Of a stretch of 64,000 nt of DNA, positions 8,175-17,516 are shown piece after piece (position 1 is the first letter of the stretch; every line of letters begins with the position of its first letter). The stretch is from Oryzomonas sp. GTDB lineage: Bacteria; Desulfobacterota; Desulfuromonadia; Geobacterales; Pseudopelobacteraceae. Below the pieces are notes generated by a model. It was not told the DNA's origin, made no database searches, and was given only the letters and a program-made list of their open reading frames with translations. The position numbers and the translations under genes are program-made. Where the stretch lies: the NCBI GenBank assembly GCA_031292255.1, contig JARLHN010000031.1:49498-113497 (forward strand). Direction: 5' to 3'.

Positions 8175-8999
8175 TCAGGCCGGGATGCCCCCCTCGCACG
8201 GAACCTTGGTCTGGCAGAGGCCGCAACCGGTTTGCGTCACACCGAATTGTTCAGCGACCGCAGCGACTGCGGTGCCGTAGACGTAGCGGCTGCAAGCATC
8301 CTTGTCGTGCCCCTGCTTTGAGATGGCTCCTGCCGGGCAGCGTGCGATGCAGGCACCGCAGCTCTTCTTTCGGTAATGAAGACAGTTGTGATAGTGGTGA
8401 GGGTAGGGGAGCGTGCTCGGCGCCAGCGGCAGATCGGTGATCACGCTGCCGCAACGATGGGCGATTCCCCGTGGGGTGATCAAGGCGTCGTTCAGGCTGA
8501 AGGTGCCCAGTCCGGCGGCATAGGCTGCGTGGCGTTCCGACCAGGTGGAGGCCCTCCCGGCCGGGGTGTCGGCATATTCACGCCAAGTCGCTTCCAATTG
8601 GGGAGCCACGGCGCGATGTCCCTGCTCGGCGAGCCACTCGGTCACATGTCGGCGCAGGGCGGTGTTTAACTGTTCGCCGAAGTTCCTGGTGCGGGCCCAG
8701 GCCTGGGAGGGGTAGAGCGTCTCCCGGCGGTTGCTTTCCCGCGTCGGCTGGGTAATCGGCAGTATCCAGGAAATGACCGAGGCTGCCCGCACGCCGGTGC
8801 CGAAGCCGATCTCCATCACCTCATGCGGTGTACGGTGAAACGGCCCGATGATCCGTTTGTAGTCATCGAAGAGTTGGTCGTCGGCAGCGGCGTAGCCGAC
8901 CAGCGGTTCATCGAAATACGGCTGGCCGTCCTCGGGGAAACGGCCGGTCGGGCTTTCCTCGACAAAACGGCCTATCATGGCTCGGATGCGCTCTTCCAT
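8175..8999 (-). CDS. Epoxyqueuosine-reductase-like 4Fe-4S protein
   Basis: A 274-residue protein whose C-terminal half carries two iron-sulphur motifs: CGACIARCPAGAI near residue 218 and CGLCQTKVPC near 258. This arrangement resembles the C-terminal part of QueG (epoxyqueuosine reductase). The N-terminal half does not show the usual QueG cobalamin-binding signature by eye, so it is better treated as a relative recruited to redox chemistry than as tRNA-modifying QueG. The start at 8999 is supported by AAGGAGA. It sits in an operon with flavin reductase, flavodoxin and nitroreductase genes and may pass electrons between them. Confidence 0.82.
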   Translation of the reverse strand: MEERIRAMIGRFVEESPTGRFPEDGQPYFDEPLVGYAAADDQLFDDYKRIIGPFHRTPHEVMEIGFGTGVRAASVISWILPITQPTRESNRRETLYPSQAWARTRNFGEQLNTALRRHVTEWLAEQGHRAVAPQLEATWREYADTPAGRASTWSERHAAYAAGLGTFSLNDALITPRGIAHRCGSVITDLPLAPSTLPYPHHYHNCLHYRKKSCGACIARCPAGAISKQGHDKDACSRYVYGTAVAAVAEQFGVTQTGCGLCQTKVPCEGGIPA

Positions 9000-9022
9000 A
9001 CCCGTCTCCTTTCGTGTCGAGA

Positions 9023-9592
9023 CTACGCCAACAGCCTGCGTGCCGTTTCCTCGGCCTGCCGCAGGATATGCCCGGGGACGACGTCCGTACTGCCGGGGCC
9101 GATACCGCAGGCGCGGATCAGTGTGGTCTCGCCGAACCCCATCCATTTCAGAAATCCTTCAAAGCGCGGGAAAATATCGGCAAATACGGTCTCGTCCGGT
9201 TGTCCCTGGGTCAGGACAAATACCAGTTTTTTTGGTGAAAGGCGACTCGGTTGCGGGTTGGTGCTGAAGTCGGGAACCAGATAGGAGAAGGTGCGGTCGA
9301 TGAAACCCTTGAGCTGGCTGGTAATGTCACCGTAATAGACCGGTGACGCCAGCACCACTGCGTCAGCCTCGCTCACCGCTGCCAACACTTCGCTCAGGTC
9401 ATCTTTGAGCACGCATTTGTCGAGCTTTGTCTTGCACGCATAGCATGCCTGGCACCCTCGGTAGCTCAGACGGTTCAATTCAAAGGAACGGGTCTCCGCT
9501 CCCAGCTCTCCGGCGATTTTCAGGACATGGTTGGCAATGGTCGAACTGTTCCCGGCCGTGCGTGGGCTCCCCAACAGGCTGACGATTTTCAT
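9023..9592 (-). CDS. Flavodoxin-like NAD(P)H-dependent oxidoreductase (second of two)
   Basis: A 189-residue flavodoxin-fold protein starting MKIVSLLGSPRTAGNSSTIA, the FMN phosphate loop. It has the Cys cluster CQACYACKTKLDKC near 47-60 and ASPVYYGDITSQLKGFIDR near 80-98. It is a paralogue of the product of the gene at 6579-7235. Its start overlaps the stop of the upstream flavin reductase gene by four bases, so translation is probably coupled and the pair may form an electron-transfer unit. Confidence 0.9.
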   Translation of the reverse strand: MKIVSLLGSPRTAGNSSTIANHVLKIAGELGAETRSFELNRLSYRGCQACYACKTKLDKCVLKDDLSEVLAAVSEADAVVLASPVYYGDITSQLKGFIDRTFSYLVPDFSTNPQPSRLSPKKLVFVLTQGQPDETVFADIFPRFEGFLKWMGFGETTLIRACGIGPGSTDVVPGHILRQAEETARRLLA

Positions 9593-10173
9593 TTTAATCC
9601 CTCCGTTGTGATTGTTTTACCGATCTCCCAGGCCGTGCCCAGAAATCCACCCACGCCGTAGTAGCCGCGATGGGCCGTGTCCCAGATCATGGGCCTGATC
9701 TTGGTGATGTCCGGGTACCCTTTGGCGCCCAGTACCGCCTCGTCAGCCTTGACGTCCACGATCTCGCCTACGAACTGGGTATGCAGACCAAGTTCCAGGG
9801 TATGCAGCAGGCGGCATTCCACCACCAGCGGCGCTTCGGCCACAAAAGGGGCGTCCACCAGCTCGCTTTTCACCGCTGTCCAGGCGCAGGCGGCGAATTT
9901 GTCTCCATCGCGGCCCGAAACGGTCCCCACGTAGTCTGCCTGTGCAACCTGGCTTTCAGAGGGGATGCTGATAGTGAAGGCCTTGCGCGCCCCGATGGCG
10001 GCATAGCTGTAGGTCGCCTTGCGCAACGATACCGTCAGGCAGGGAGGCTGGGAACAGCAGATGCCGCCCCAGGCGGCGGTCATGATGTTTGCCGCACCCG
10101 CTTCATCGTAAGTTCCAACCAGCCATACCGGCGTCGGGGTTGCCAACGTCTTTGCTCCCACGGATTGTTTCAT
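9589..10173 (-). CDS. Flavin reductase (FMN-binding split-barrel) family protein
   Basis: A 194-residue flavin-reductase-like protein, the first gene of the redox operon. The fold is recognised from the N-terminal strand TPTPVWLVGTYDEAGAANIM, the WGGICCSQPPCLTVSLRKATYSY segment of the flavin site, and the FTISIPSESQVAQADYVGT motif. Such proteins bind FMN and reduce it with NAD(P)H or act as flavoredoxins. A TAGACCG-containing operator like that of the neighbouring TetR gene lies about 40 bases upstream of the start. Confidence 0.9.
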   Translation of the reverse strand: MKQSVGAKTLATPTPVWLVGTYDEAGAANIMTAAWGGICCSQPPCLTVSLRKATYSYAAIGARKAFTISIPSESQVAQADYVGTVSGRDGDKFAACAWTAVKSELVDAPFVAEAPLVVECRLLHTLELGLHTQFVGEIVDVKADEAVLGAKGYPDITKIRPMIWDTAHRGYYGVGGFLGTAWEIGKTITTEGLK

Positions 10174-10211
10174 GCGTCCCTCTTCGTGTGATTATATATC
10201 CCGTTGAATAA

Positions 10212-10222
10212 TAGACCGGTCG
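10212..10222. promoter_or_regulatory. Putative NemR-like operator of the redox operon
   Basis: TAGACCGGTCG, about 40 bases upstream of the flavin reductase start. It matches TAGACCGNTCG of the operator at 10846-10861 and contains the palindrome GACCGGTC. It is a weaker, one-sided match, so affinity may be lower. Confidence 0.6.
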
Positions 10223-10247
10223 TATAATTACTGTATAAAAAAATGGC

Positions 10248-10835
10248 TCATTTCTGCCGCAGGATGGCGCTGAAGAGGACATCGACGAAGTCCCGCATCG
10301 GCTGGGGCGATTTCATCACCTTGGCCCGCAGGATCGCCCCTTCCCAGCCGGAGAGTATGAAACCGGCCGTTATGGCCGGATCGATGGCGCTGGAAAGTTC
10401 ACCCCGTTTTTGGGCCTCGGACAGGCAGGCTGCAAACCGTTCCCGCCACATGCCGAAGATCTCATCCAGGCGCGCGCGGAAACGCTCGTTCAGGTCGGCC
10501 AATTCCTGTCCCAGGTTTCCGATGAGGCATCCCTTGGTGCACTGGTTCTGGGTTACAAGTGTCAAGCCGCTCTCCAGGATGTTGCGAATACGGCCAAGCG
10601 GTGCAACATCTTCATTGTTGAGGAACAATTCCAGGCGTTGCTCGAAGCGTTCGGCGAAATGGTCGATCACCGCCAGGCCGAATTCTTCCTTGCTCTTGAA
10701 GTAGTGGTAAAACGACCCCTTGGGCACACCGGTCTCTTTCAGGATCGCATCGATGCCGGTGGCGTTGAATCCCTGCCGGGCTATCATCTCGGTGCCGATC
10801 CGGATGAGGTCCCCCTGAGTATCTTTCTTTTTCAT
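10248..10835 (-). CDS. TetR family regulator, NemR/AcuR-like
   Basis: A 195-residue TetR protein. The helix-turn-helix includes TGVPKGSFYHYFKSKEEFG, almost the same as the NemR recognition region. Near residue 105 the segment KGCLIGNLGQEL places a Cys where NemR (GCL..KLSAE) has its electrophile-sensing Cys and AcuR has GCL.GNL. It is transcribed on the same strand as, and just upstream of, the six-gene redox operon. A perfect palindrome (AGACCGATCGGTCT) sits in its own promoter and a related site in the operon's promoter. The family places it as a repressor released by electrophiles or acrylate-type compounds; the actual inducer is inference. Confidence 0.93.
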   Translation of the reverse strand: MKKKDTQGDLIRIGTEMIARQGFNATGIDAILKETGVPKGSFYHYFKSKEEFGLAVIDHFAERFEQRLELFLNNEDVAPLGRIRNILESGLTLVTQNQCTKGCLIGNLGQELADLNERFRARLDEIFGMWRERFAACLSEAQKRGELSSAIDPAITAGFILSGWEGAILRAKVMKSPQPMRDFVDVLFSAILRQK

Positions 10836-10845
10836 GGGATAAAAA

Positions 10846-10861
10846 TAGACCGATCGGTCTG
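10846..10861. promoter_or_regulatory. Putative NemR-type operator (autoregulatory)
   Basis: TAGACCGATCGGTCTG contains the perfect 14-base palindrome AGACCGATCGGTCT. It fits the NemR consensus TAGACC-N4-GGTCTA except for the last base and lies 11 bases upstream of the TetR start codon at 10835. Confidence 0.75.
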
Positions 10862-10877
10862 ATGTGTCAAGGGGATT

Positions 10878-12773
10878 CTATGCAGGTACGTTCAGCAGCT
10901 GCAAAATAGACTCGACGGCATGCTCCACCCCTGTTGAAGCGGTATCAATCACTAACTCGGCTGACGCAGGTGGTTCATAGGGTGCACTGATGCCGGTAAA
11001 ATTAGGGAGTTGACCCAGCCGTGCCTTTTTGTACAGTCCCTTTACGTCCCGCCGCTCACACTCTTCCAATGACGTATTGAGATATACCTCGATAAAATCA
11101 CCCTCTGGCAGTAATTGACGCACCATGTCCCGTTCAGCGCAATAAGGGGAGATAAAAGCCGTTATTACGATCAACCCGGCGTCAGTCATCAGTTTGGCAA
11201 CCTCACCGATACGGCGGATGTTCTCGACCCTGTCCGCATCTGTAAAGCCGAGATCCTTATTTAATCCATGCCGGATGTTGTCGCCATCAAGCAGCATCGT
11301 GTGTTTGCCAAGAGCGGACAGTTTTAGTTCCAGAGCATCGGCGATGGTCGATTTGCCTGAGCCGGAGAGACCGGTCAACCAGATTACGCAAGGATGCTGC
11401 CCCATGAGTTCCGAACGCAGTTCGCGCGTTACCTGCTGGGCCTGCCAGTGGATATTGGTCGCCCGCCGGAGGGGGAAGTCAATCATACCGGCGCCAACAG
11501 TGGCGTTGGTGAAACGATCCATCAGGATAAAGCCGCCGGTTGTCCGGTTCAGGCGGTAAGGATCAGCTGCTATAGCTTTGCCCAGGGCAAGATTGCAGAC
11601 ACCAACCTCGTTCAGTTCAAGGGTTTTGGCCGGCTCGTGCTTCAGGGTGTTGACATTAATCTTGTATTTCAGGGTACTGATCTGCGCAGTTACCGTACTG
11701 GCGCAGCACTTGAGCAGGTAGCGGCGGCCGGGCAGCAGGCGTTCTTCGTGCATCCAGACAAGATGCGCCTCAAATTGGTCGGCCTGCTCGGGACGCGCCC
11801 GGGGATCCACCAGCAAGTCGCCACGGCTGATATCAACCTCGTCTTCAAGGGTGAGGGTAATGGACTGTCCTGCCTGCGCCTCGCCAAGATCGCCATCCAT
11901 GGTCACGATCCGGGCTACCCGGCTCATTGTACCTGAAGCAGCCACCATCAGTGAATCGCCGGGCTTGACATGACCCGAAGCAATGGTGCCGCAGAATCCG
12001 CGAAAATCGAGATCGGGACGGTTGATCCACTGCACCGGCATTCGGAATGGCTGGGCAGCGGTCTCATCAACGATATTGACCGTTTCCAGGTATTCCATCA
12101 GCGTGGGGCCGTTGTACCAAGGGGTATGGCCACTGTGCAGCAGAACGTTGTCACCCTGCAAGGCGGAGATTGGGATGGCGGTAATGTCATTTAACCCGAG
12201 ACCGGTGGAAAAGGCCACGTACTCCTCGCGAATGGCGTGAAACCGGGAGGCGTCGAAACCGACCAGGTCCATCTTGTTGATTGCCAGTACGACATGGCGG
12301 ATGCCGACCAGCGAGACCAGAAAACTGTGGCGCCGGGTCTGGGTGAGCACCCCCTTGCGGGCATCAATCAGGATCACCGCCACGTGAGCGGTTGAAGCAC
12401 CGGTAATCATATTACGGGTGTATTGCTCGTGCCCCGGGGTATCAGCCACGATAAACTTACGTTTCTCGGTGGAGAAGAAGCGGTAGGCCACATCAATGGT
12501 AATCCCCTGCTCACGCTCGGCCTGAAGGCCATCCAAGAGCAGGGCATAGTCAACGGCGCCATTTTGCGTGCCGATACGTTTGCTGTCAGCCTCAAGAGCC
12601 GCCATCTGGTCTTCGAAGATCAACTTCGAATCCCAGAGCAGCCGTCCGATCAGGGTGCTTTTGCCGTCGTCAACGCTGCCGCAGGTGATGAAACGGAGCA
12701 TCCCCTTTTCTTCCTGGCTTTCCAGGTAGGCGTTGATATCAGAGACGATCAGGTCAGGTCGGTGGGACATCAA
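10878..12773 (-). CDS. cysNC: Bifunctional sulfate adenylyltransferase subunit 1 / APS kinase (CysN-CysC fusion)
   Basis: A 631-residue fusion for assimilatory sulfate activation. Residues 1-450 are the CysN GTPase, with [14 protein letters not shown] (P-loop, residue 33 on), [12 protein letters not shown] and NKMDL, followed by two elongation-factor-like barrels. From about 455 comes APS kinase, with [30 protein letters not shown] and a C-terminal region ending near 631. CysN drives APS formation by CysD through GTP hydrolysis; the CysC part phosphorylates APS to PAPS. The start overlaps the cysD stop by four bases, so the two are translationally coupled. Confidence 0.97.
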   Translation of the reverse strand: MMSHRPDLIVSDINAYLESQEEKGMLRFITCGSVDDGKSTLIGRLLWDSKLIFEDQMAALEADSKRIGTQNGAVDYALLLDGLQAEREQGITIDVAYRFFSTEKRKFIVADTPGHEQYTRNMITGASTAHVAVILIDARKGVLTQTRRHSFLVSLVGIRHVVLAINKMDLVGFDASRFHAIREEYVAFSTGLGLNDITAIPISALQGDNVLLHSGHTPWYNGPTLMEYLETVNIVDETAAQPFRMPVQWINRPDLDFRGFCGTIASGHVKPGDSLMVAASGTMSRVARIVTMDGDLGEAQAGQSITLTLEDEVDISRGDLLVDPRARPEQADQFEAHLVWMHEERLLPGRRYLLKCCASTVTAQISTLKYKINVNTLKHEPAKTLELNEVGVCNLALGKAIAADPYRLNRTTGGFILMDRFTNATVGAGMIDFPLRRATNIHWQAQQVTRELRSELMGQHPCVIWLTGLSGSGKSTIADALELKLSALGKHTMLLDGDNIRHGLNKDLGFTDADRVENIRRIGEVAKLMTDAGLIVITAFISPYCAERDMVRQLLPEGDFIEVYLNTSLEECERRDVKGLYKKARLGQLPNFTGISAPYEPPASAELVIDTASTGVEHAVESILQLLNVPA

Positions 12774-13675
12774 AAATATCCTTCCTGCTTCTTTTTTTCC
12801 ATTGATCCAGCCTGATCATGGTCAATCAGGCGACCCTGGCGTTCCGAGGTCTTGGTCAGGAGCATTTCCCGGATGATATCAGGCAAGGTGGCGGCCGCGG
12901 ATTCAATAGCCCCGGTCAGGGGATAACAACCCAAGGTGCGGAATCGTACCGATTTCATCTGCATCTGCTCATCAGGCTTTAACACCAGGCGGTCATCATC
13001 CAGCAGGATCAGCATGCCGGCCCGCTCCACCACTGGCCGCACCTTGGCGAAGTAAAGCGGCACGATCGGAATCCGTTCCATGTAAATATACTGCCAGATA
13101 TCCAGTTCGGTCCAGTTGGAGAGCGGAAACACCCGAATACTCTCCCCTGATCCGACATGAGTGTTGTAGAGGTTCCAGAGTTCCGGCCGTTGATTTTTAG
13201 GATCCCAGCGGTGGCCGGCGCTGCGAAAGGAAAAAACACGTTCCTTGGCCCGTGATTTTTCCTCGTCACGCCTTGCGCCCCCGAAAGCTGTGTCGAATTT
13301 GTATTTATCCAGGGCCTGCTTGAGCCCTTCGGTCTTCATCACGTCGGTATACAGCGCGGAACCATGGGTGAACGGATTGATTCCCTGCCTGATTCCCTCT
13401 TCATTGACATGCACCAGCAGATCAACCCCGTACTCAGCCGTCATCCGGTCACGGAAGGCTATCATTTCGCGGAACTTCCAGGTCGTGTCGATATGCAGTA
13501 GCGGAAAAGGGGGTCTGGCAGGGTAAAATGCCTTGAGTGCCAAGCGCAGCATGACCGAGGAATCCTTGCCGATGGAATACAGCATCACCGGGTTTGCAGA
13601 TTCGGCGGCTACCTCGCGGATGATATGTATGCTCTCGGCCTCAAGCTGGCGCAGGTGGGTCATGGTTAAGCGCAT
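12770..13675 (-). CDS. cysD: Sulfate adenylyltransferase subunit 2
   Basis: A 301-residue PP-loop ATP sulfurylase subunit that makes APS from ATP and sulfate. The PP-loop variant [20 protein letters not shown] is near residues 30-49, and the conserved [14 protein letters not shown] and [15 protein letters not shown] follow at mid-protein. The usual family start [16 protein letters not shown] lies four residues in, so ATG at 13663 is an alternative start. A copy of the dispersed palindrome lies only 24 bases upstream, in or next to the promoter. Forms a two-gene operon with cysNC. Confidence 0.97.
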   Translation of the reverse strand: MRLTMTHLRQLEAESIHIIREVAAESANPVMLYSIGKDSSVMLRLALKAFYPARPPFPLLHIDTTWKFREMIAFRDRMTAEYGVDLLVHVNEEGIRQGINPFTHGSALYTDVMKTEGLKQALDKYKFDTAFGGARRDEEKSRAKERVFSFRSAGHRWDPKNQRPELWNLYNTHVGSGESIRVFPLSNWTELDIWQYIYMERIPIVPLYFAKVRPVVERAGMLILLDDDRLVLKPDEQMQMKSVRFRTLGCYPLTGAIESAAATLPDIIREMLLTKTSERQGRLIDHDQAGSMEKKKQEGYF

Positions 13676-13698
13676 GTCCGATGGTTACTCCTGAAATA

Positions 13699-13730
13699 TT
13701 TTCTCATCCGGAGTTTCCGGATGGAAACTA
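13699..13730 (-). repeat. Dispersed TCCGGAAACTCCGGA palindrome, copy 2
   Basis: The same imperfect palindrome as at 2194-2238, read on the minus strand towards cysD. It starts 24 bases upstream of the cysD start codon, closer to a gene than any other copy, and overlaps where the promoter should be. Confidence 0.8.
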
Positions 13731-13790
13731 GACAATATCTGTGAGGACTTCAATCCGCCACAACCATACAGAAAACTCTGGTCACAAAAC

Positions 13791-14189
13791 TTACCGCATA
13801 ATCTCCCCAAGGCATTGTTCGACCGCCGCGAACAGATCCAGCAAATCTACAGGCTTATCGATGACATGATCTATTTCGACCACATTTCCGAATGAATCTC
13901 CAACGGTGAGTTTCCCATTATCACCGGTAAGGACGATGAATTTTGTGTCTGGTTTGATTTCAATAATTTTTTTGGTCATTTGCACGCCGCTGAGCTCCGG
14001 CATATTGATATCGGTGATGACGATATCGGGGCTGTGCTTTTTGAAGAGTTCCAGGCCTGTTCTGCCGTTAACGGCCTTATGGATCGCGACATCGGGATAT
14101 TTCTTGGCAAGGGTAACGGCAATAACCTCAAGGGTTATCGCCTCATCTTCTACAACCATCATCGATACTGCCGGCTTGGGGGGGGGCAT
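13791..14189 (-). CDS. Single-domain response regulator (CheY-like receiver)
   Basis: A 132-residue stand-alone receiver. The acidic pair (VVEDE, residues 13-15), the phosphoacceptor Asp near residue 60 (VITDINMPELSG), a Thr in IVLTGD and the Lys in IDKPVDLL are all present, so it should be phosphorylatable. There is no output domain. It starts one base after the stop of a receiver-kinase gene and is the last gene of the signalling cluster. It is likely a phosphate sink or protein-interaction output. A run of nine C residues directly follows the ATG (Pro-Pro-Pro). Confidence 0.92.
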   Translation of the reverse strand: MPPPKPAVSMMVVEDEAITLEVIAVTLAKKYPDVAIHKAVNGRTGLELFKKHSPDIVITDINMPELSGVQMTKKIIEIKPDTKFIVLTGDNGKLTVGDSFGNVVEIDHVIDKPVDLLDLFAAVEQCLGEIMR

Positions 14190-14190
14190 A

Positions 14191-15402
14191 TCACACCTCT
14201 ACCCTGAATTCAGCGCCATCGGCAGTATTTCGTGCGGAAAGTCTACCGCCCATATTTTTTTCTATAATGATCTTCGACATGAACAGGCCGACCCCGGTTC
14301 CCTGTTGCGGACCCTTGGTGGTAAAGTAGGGATCAAAGATCTTATCCATGACCTCTTCAGGTATGCCGCCGGCATTGTCGGCAACCGTAACTACAGCCTT
14401 GTTCCCTTTAGCGCCAATTGTAATAGTCACTCTGGGGCTTTCGGTATTCCGTTCCGTAAAGGCATCCCGGGCATTGTTCAGGATGACGAGAAGAACTTGC
14501 CCGTATTCATTATGATAGCCAAAGACGGTGGGTTCAGCCTTGGCAACGACCTCGACGGCGATATGCTGGCTTTTGAAACTGTCGTCTACGATTGACATGG
14601 TGCTGGCAATAGCTTCCGTCACCTTGAATTCAACTTTTTCCTTGTCCGATCGGAAAAAGTTTCTGAAATCATCTATGGTTGTGGACATATGCTTAATGAG
14701 GTCCTTCGAGATGGAAACATTTTTTTCCAGTAACTCCCTGTTAAATTCGCCCATATCATAAAACAGCAACAATTGCTGAACCGTGAGCCCGAGCGTATTT
14801 ATCGGCTGCCGCCACTGGTGGGCGATATTGCCGATCATCTCTCCCATTGCCGCCAAGCGGCTCTGCTGGAGCAACATTTGCTCCTGTTCACGGAGTTCTT
14901 CCGTCATCCGGAGGCGTTGAGCGGTTTCTTCCTCCAATTGCCGATAGGATTCCAGCAATTTTGCATTCTGTAATTCCAGTTTTACCTGAATTCTCTTCAG
15001 TTCGCGGCTCTGACGGAACAGATCGCAGAAGACCCGGACCTTGCTCCTGAGGATGGCAGGTTCGATCGGTTTCGTCAGGTAATCGACCGCTCCGACCTCA
15101 TACCCCCTGAATATCTGGCATTTTTCATTTGATCCGGCAGTGATGAAGATTATGGGAAGCTCGCGCGTCTTCGGATTTTTTCGTAAAAACTCCGCGGTCT
15201 CGTAGCCGTCCATCTCGGGCATCATAACGTCCATGAGTATCAGGGCGAAATCGGTATGCAAGGAAAGCCGCAGAGCATCATTGCCGGACCGAGCCGTCAC
15301 CAGATCAAGCTCCATATCCTCTAGGATGGCCTCCAGGGATGTCAGGTTTTCGGGTCGGTTATCGACGATCAGGACTGGTATTTTACTGGCATAATTAACC
15401 AT
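14191..15402 (-). CDS. Receiver-histidine kinase (REC-HisKA-HATPase)
   Basis: A 403-residue cytoplasmic kinase with an N-terminal receiver (phospho-Asp near 58 in LILMDVMMPEMDG). A coiled-coil linker (about 120-185) leads to a HisKA domain with the phospho-His in NIAHQWRQPINTL near 197. The HATPase domain has N-box NNARDAF, VADNAGGIP and GTGVGLFMSK. There are no membrane segments. It closely resembles the N-terminal receiver of the adjacent 667-residue kinase, so the two arose by duplication. It probably passes signals to the lone receiver downstream, one base away. Confidence 0.93.
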   Translation of the reverse strand: MVNYASKIPVLIVDNRPENLTSLEAILEDMELDLVTARSGNDALRLSLHTDFALILMDVMMPEMDGYETAEFLRKNPKTRELPIIFITAGSNEKCQIFRGYEVGAVDYLTKPIEPAILRSKVRVFCDLFRQSRELKRIQVKLELQNAKLLESYRQLEEETAQRLRMTEELREQEQMLLQQSRLAAMGEMIGNIAHQWRQPINTLGLTVQQLLLFYDMGEFNRELLEKNVSISKDLIKHMSTTIDDFRNFFRSDKEKVEFKVTEAIASTMSIVDDSFKSQHIAVEVVAKAEPTVFGYHNEYGQVLLVILNNARDAFTERNTESPRVTITIGAKGNKAVVTVADNAGGIPEEVMDKIFDPYFTTKGPQQGTGVGLFMSKIIIEKNMGGRLSARNTADGAEFRVEV

Positions 15403-15510
15403 GGTTGCTCACTTTCGGTGAAGCCGGCGAGCCGGGATTCTTCATCTGGTCCTCGATAGTCGGTATGAGTGGATTAGGCGGCCATCGGCAATGGAATATT
15501 TCATCAGATC

Positions 15511-17514
15511 TTATTGGTCAAGCACCTCTCTCACCTTGTTTGCCAGGTTAGGCAAATTAAACGGTTTCTCGATAAAATGCATGCCACTGTCGAGTACGCC
15601 GTGGTGGGCTATAATGTCTGCCGTATACCCGGACATGAATAGGCACTTCAGTTTCGGACAAAAGGCAAGAAGGTTGTTCGCGAGGTCGCGGCCGTTCATC
15701 CCGGGCATAATGACGTCGGTCAAGAGCAGATGAATCTCATTTGCGTGTTTACTGGCAAGAGTCATTGCTTCAATTGGCGATTTGGCTGCCAGTACTTTGT
15801 AACCTTGATTTCTCAGCAGCAACGTCGATATGTTCAGGATTGCCTGTTCGTCTTCTACCAGAAGGATCGTTTCTCCACCGCGCTGCGGCGATTCCTTGGC
15901 GCTTTTGACCTGCGCAGGCGTTTCACCGGTTGTATGACGGGGTATATAGATCGAAAAAGCCGTCCCCGTGCCCGGTTCGCTTTTGACATTGATGAAACCA
16001 CCATTCTGCTTGATAATGCCATACAGTGTGGCCAACCCCAGACCGGTACCCTTGCCGATCTCCTTTGTCGTGAAAAATGGCTCAAAGATTTGAGCCTGGG
16101 TATTCTTGTCCATGCCGCAACCATCATCGCTTACTGCAAGGCACACATATTCGCCGGTCACAAATCCCGCGTTCCGAACGGAGAAATCGTCGTTGATGCT
16201 GCAATTTCCGGTCTCGATCGTAATTCTGCCGATATCGGAAATTGCGTCACGTGCGTTGACGCAGAGATTGGCCAGAATCTGGTCTATCTGGGACGTATCC
16301 ATTTTGATCGGCCACAAATGGGTCGTCGGCTTCCAGATCAGAAGGATATCTTCACCGATCAGACGTTGAAGCATTTTGAGCATTCCGGAGACAGTGTCGT
16401 TCAAGTCAAGCACCTTCGGTGCGATAGTCTGCTTGCGGGCAAATGCCAATAACTGTCGTGTGAGGTCTGTTGAACGTTCGGCAGCTTTTCGGATTTCATT
16501 CAGACTTGCCTGTAACGAACTGGATAAGCACGGATTTTCAGATGCCAGACTGACATGACCAAGGATGACGCTCAGCATATTATTAAAGTCATGAGCGACG
16601 CCACCTGCCAATCGTCCCACCGATTCCAGCTTCTGGGCCTGAACAAGCTGATCTTCCAGCCGTTTTCTGTCGGTTATGTCCACGACAATGCCATCGTAGG
16701 AAACAAGACAGCCATCAATCGTCTGCCTAGGCACCATTGTGGTGGCAACCCAGCGTTGATTTCCATCGGAACGACTGATTCGATGTTCAAGCGTTACGGT
16801 CTTCTTTTCGCTCATGAGTCGCTTAGTGGCATCCAGCAATGCCATGCGATCTTCCGGGACCGTAATATTATACCAGAGATCGCGATCCGATTCGAATTCC
16901 TCCAGGCTGAATCCCGAGACGGACTCGCAAGCCGCGTTATGCACCTTTTTCACCTGCTGCCCGTTTTCGATTGTCACGGTATAAACATAACTGATTATGG
17001 ATTCCAAAAGATTCTGGAAGTGTTTTTTGCTTTGTAGCAGTTCTTCTGCCGTTTTCGACAGGTCGGCGGTCCGCTTGGCAACCAGTGCCTCCAGGGATTC
17101 TTCTTTCAACTTCAGTTTAAGGCGGGTATTAAAAAGCTCGCAGAAGACTCTGACCTTGCTCCTCAGGACAGCCGCTTCTATCGGTTTTGTCAAATAATCA
17201 ACCGCACCGGCCTCATATCCCCTGAAAACATGGTATTTCTCCTTCATTCCGGCAGTCACGAAAATTATCGGAAACTCCCGCGTCTTCGGGTTTTCCCGCA
17301 TGAGCTCGGCAGTCTCGAAACCGTTCATCTCGGGCATTTGGACATCCATGAGAACCACGGCGAAATCGGTATGCAAGGAAAGCCGCAGGGCTTCATTGCC
17401 GGACTGAGCCGACACGAGATCAAGCCCCATATCGTTTAGAATGACCTCCAGGGAAGTCAGGTTTTCGGGCCGGTCATCGACCAGCAGAACGGGGATTCTA
17501 GGGCGAATATCCAT
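15511..17514 (-). CDS. Hybrid histidine kinase (REC-PAS-HisKA-HATPase-REC)
   Basis: A 667-residue cytoplasmic hybrid kinase. An N-terminal receiver (phospho-Asp 57, LMDVQMPEMNG) is followed by a coiled coil, a PAS domain (about 165-290) and HisKA with GGVAHDFNNML near 308. HATPase follows (NARDAI, DDGCGM, GTGLGLATLYG), then a C-terminal receiver (about 545-665, LLTDVIMPGMNG). With receivers at both ends it can both receive and relay phosphate. Its start lies two bases beyond the cheB stop. The HisKA-HATPase-REC part is a close paralogue of the haem-motif kinase at 25658-28051. Confidence 0.94.
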   Translation of the reverse strand: MDIRPRIPVLLVDDRPENLTSLEVILNDMGLDLVSAQSGNEALRLSLHTDFAVVLMDVQMPEMNGFETAELMRENPKTREFPIIFVTAGMKEKYHVFRGYEAGAVDYLTKPIEAAVLRSKVRVFCELFNTRLKLKLKEESLEALVAKRTADLSKTAEELLQSKKHFQNLLESIISYVYTVTIENGQQVKKVHNAACESVSGFSLEEFESDRDLWYNITVPEDRMALLDATKRLMSEKKTVTLEHRISRSDGNQRWVATTMVPRQTIDGCLVSYDGIVVDITDRKRLEDQLVQAQKLESVGRLAGGVAHDFNNMLSVILGHVSLASENPCLSSSLQASLNEIRKAAERSTDLTRQLLAFARKQTIAPKVLDLNDTVSGMLKMLQRLIGEDILLIWKPTTHLWPIKMDTSQIDQILANLCVNARDAISDIGRITIETGNCSINDDFSVRNAGFVTGEYVCLAVSDDGCGMDKNTQAQIFEPFFTTKEIGKGTGLGLATLYGIIKQNGGFINVKSEPGTGTAFSIYIPRHTTGETPAQVKSAKESPQRGGETILLVEDEQAILNISTLLLRNQGYKVLAAKSPIEAMTLASKHANEIHLLLTDVIMPGMNGRDLANNLLAFCPKLKCLFMSGYTADIIAHHGVLDSGMHFIEKPFNLPNLANKVREVLDQ

Positions 17515-17516
17515 AA

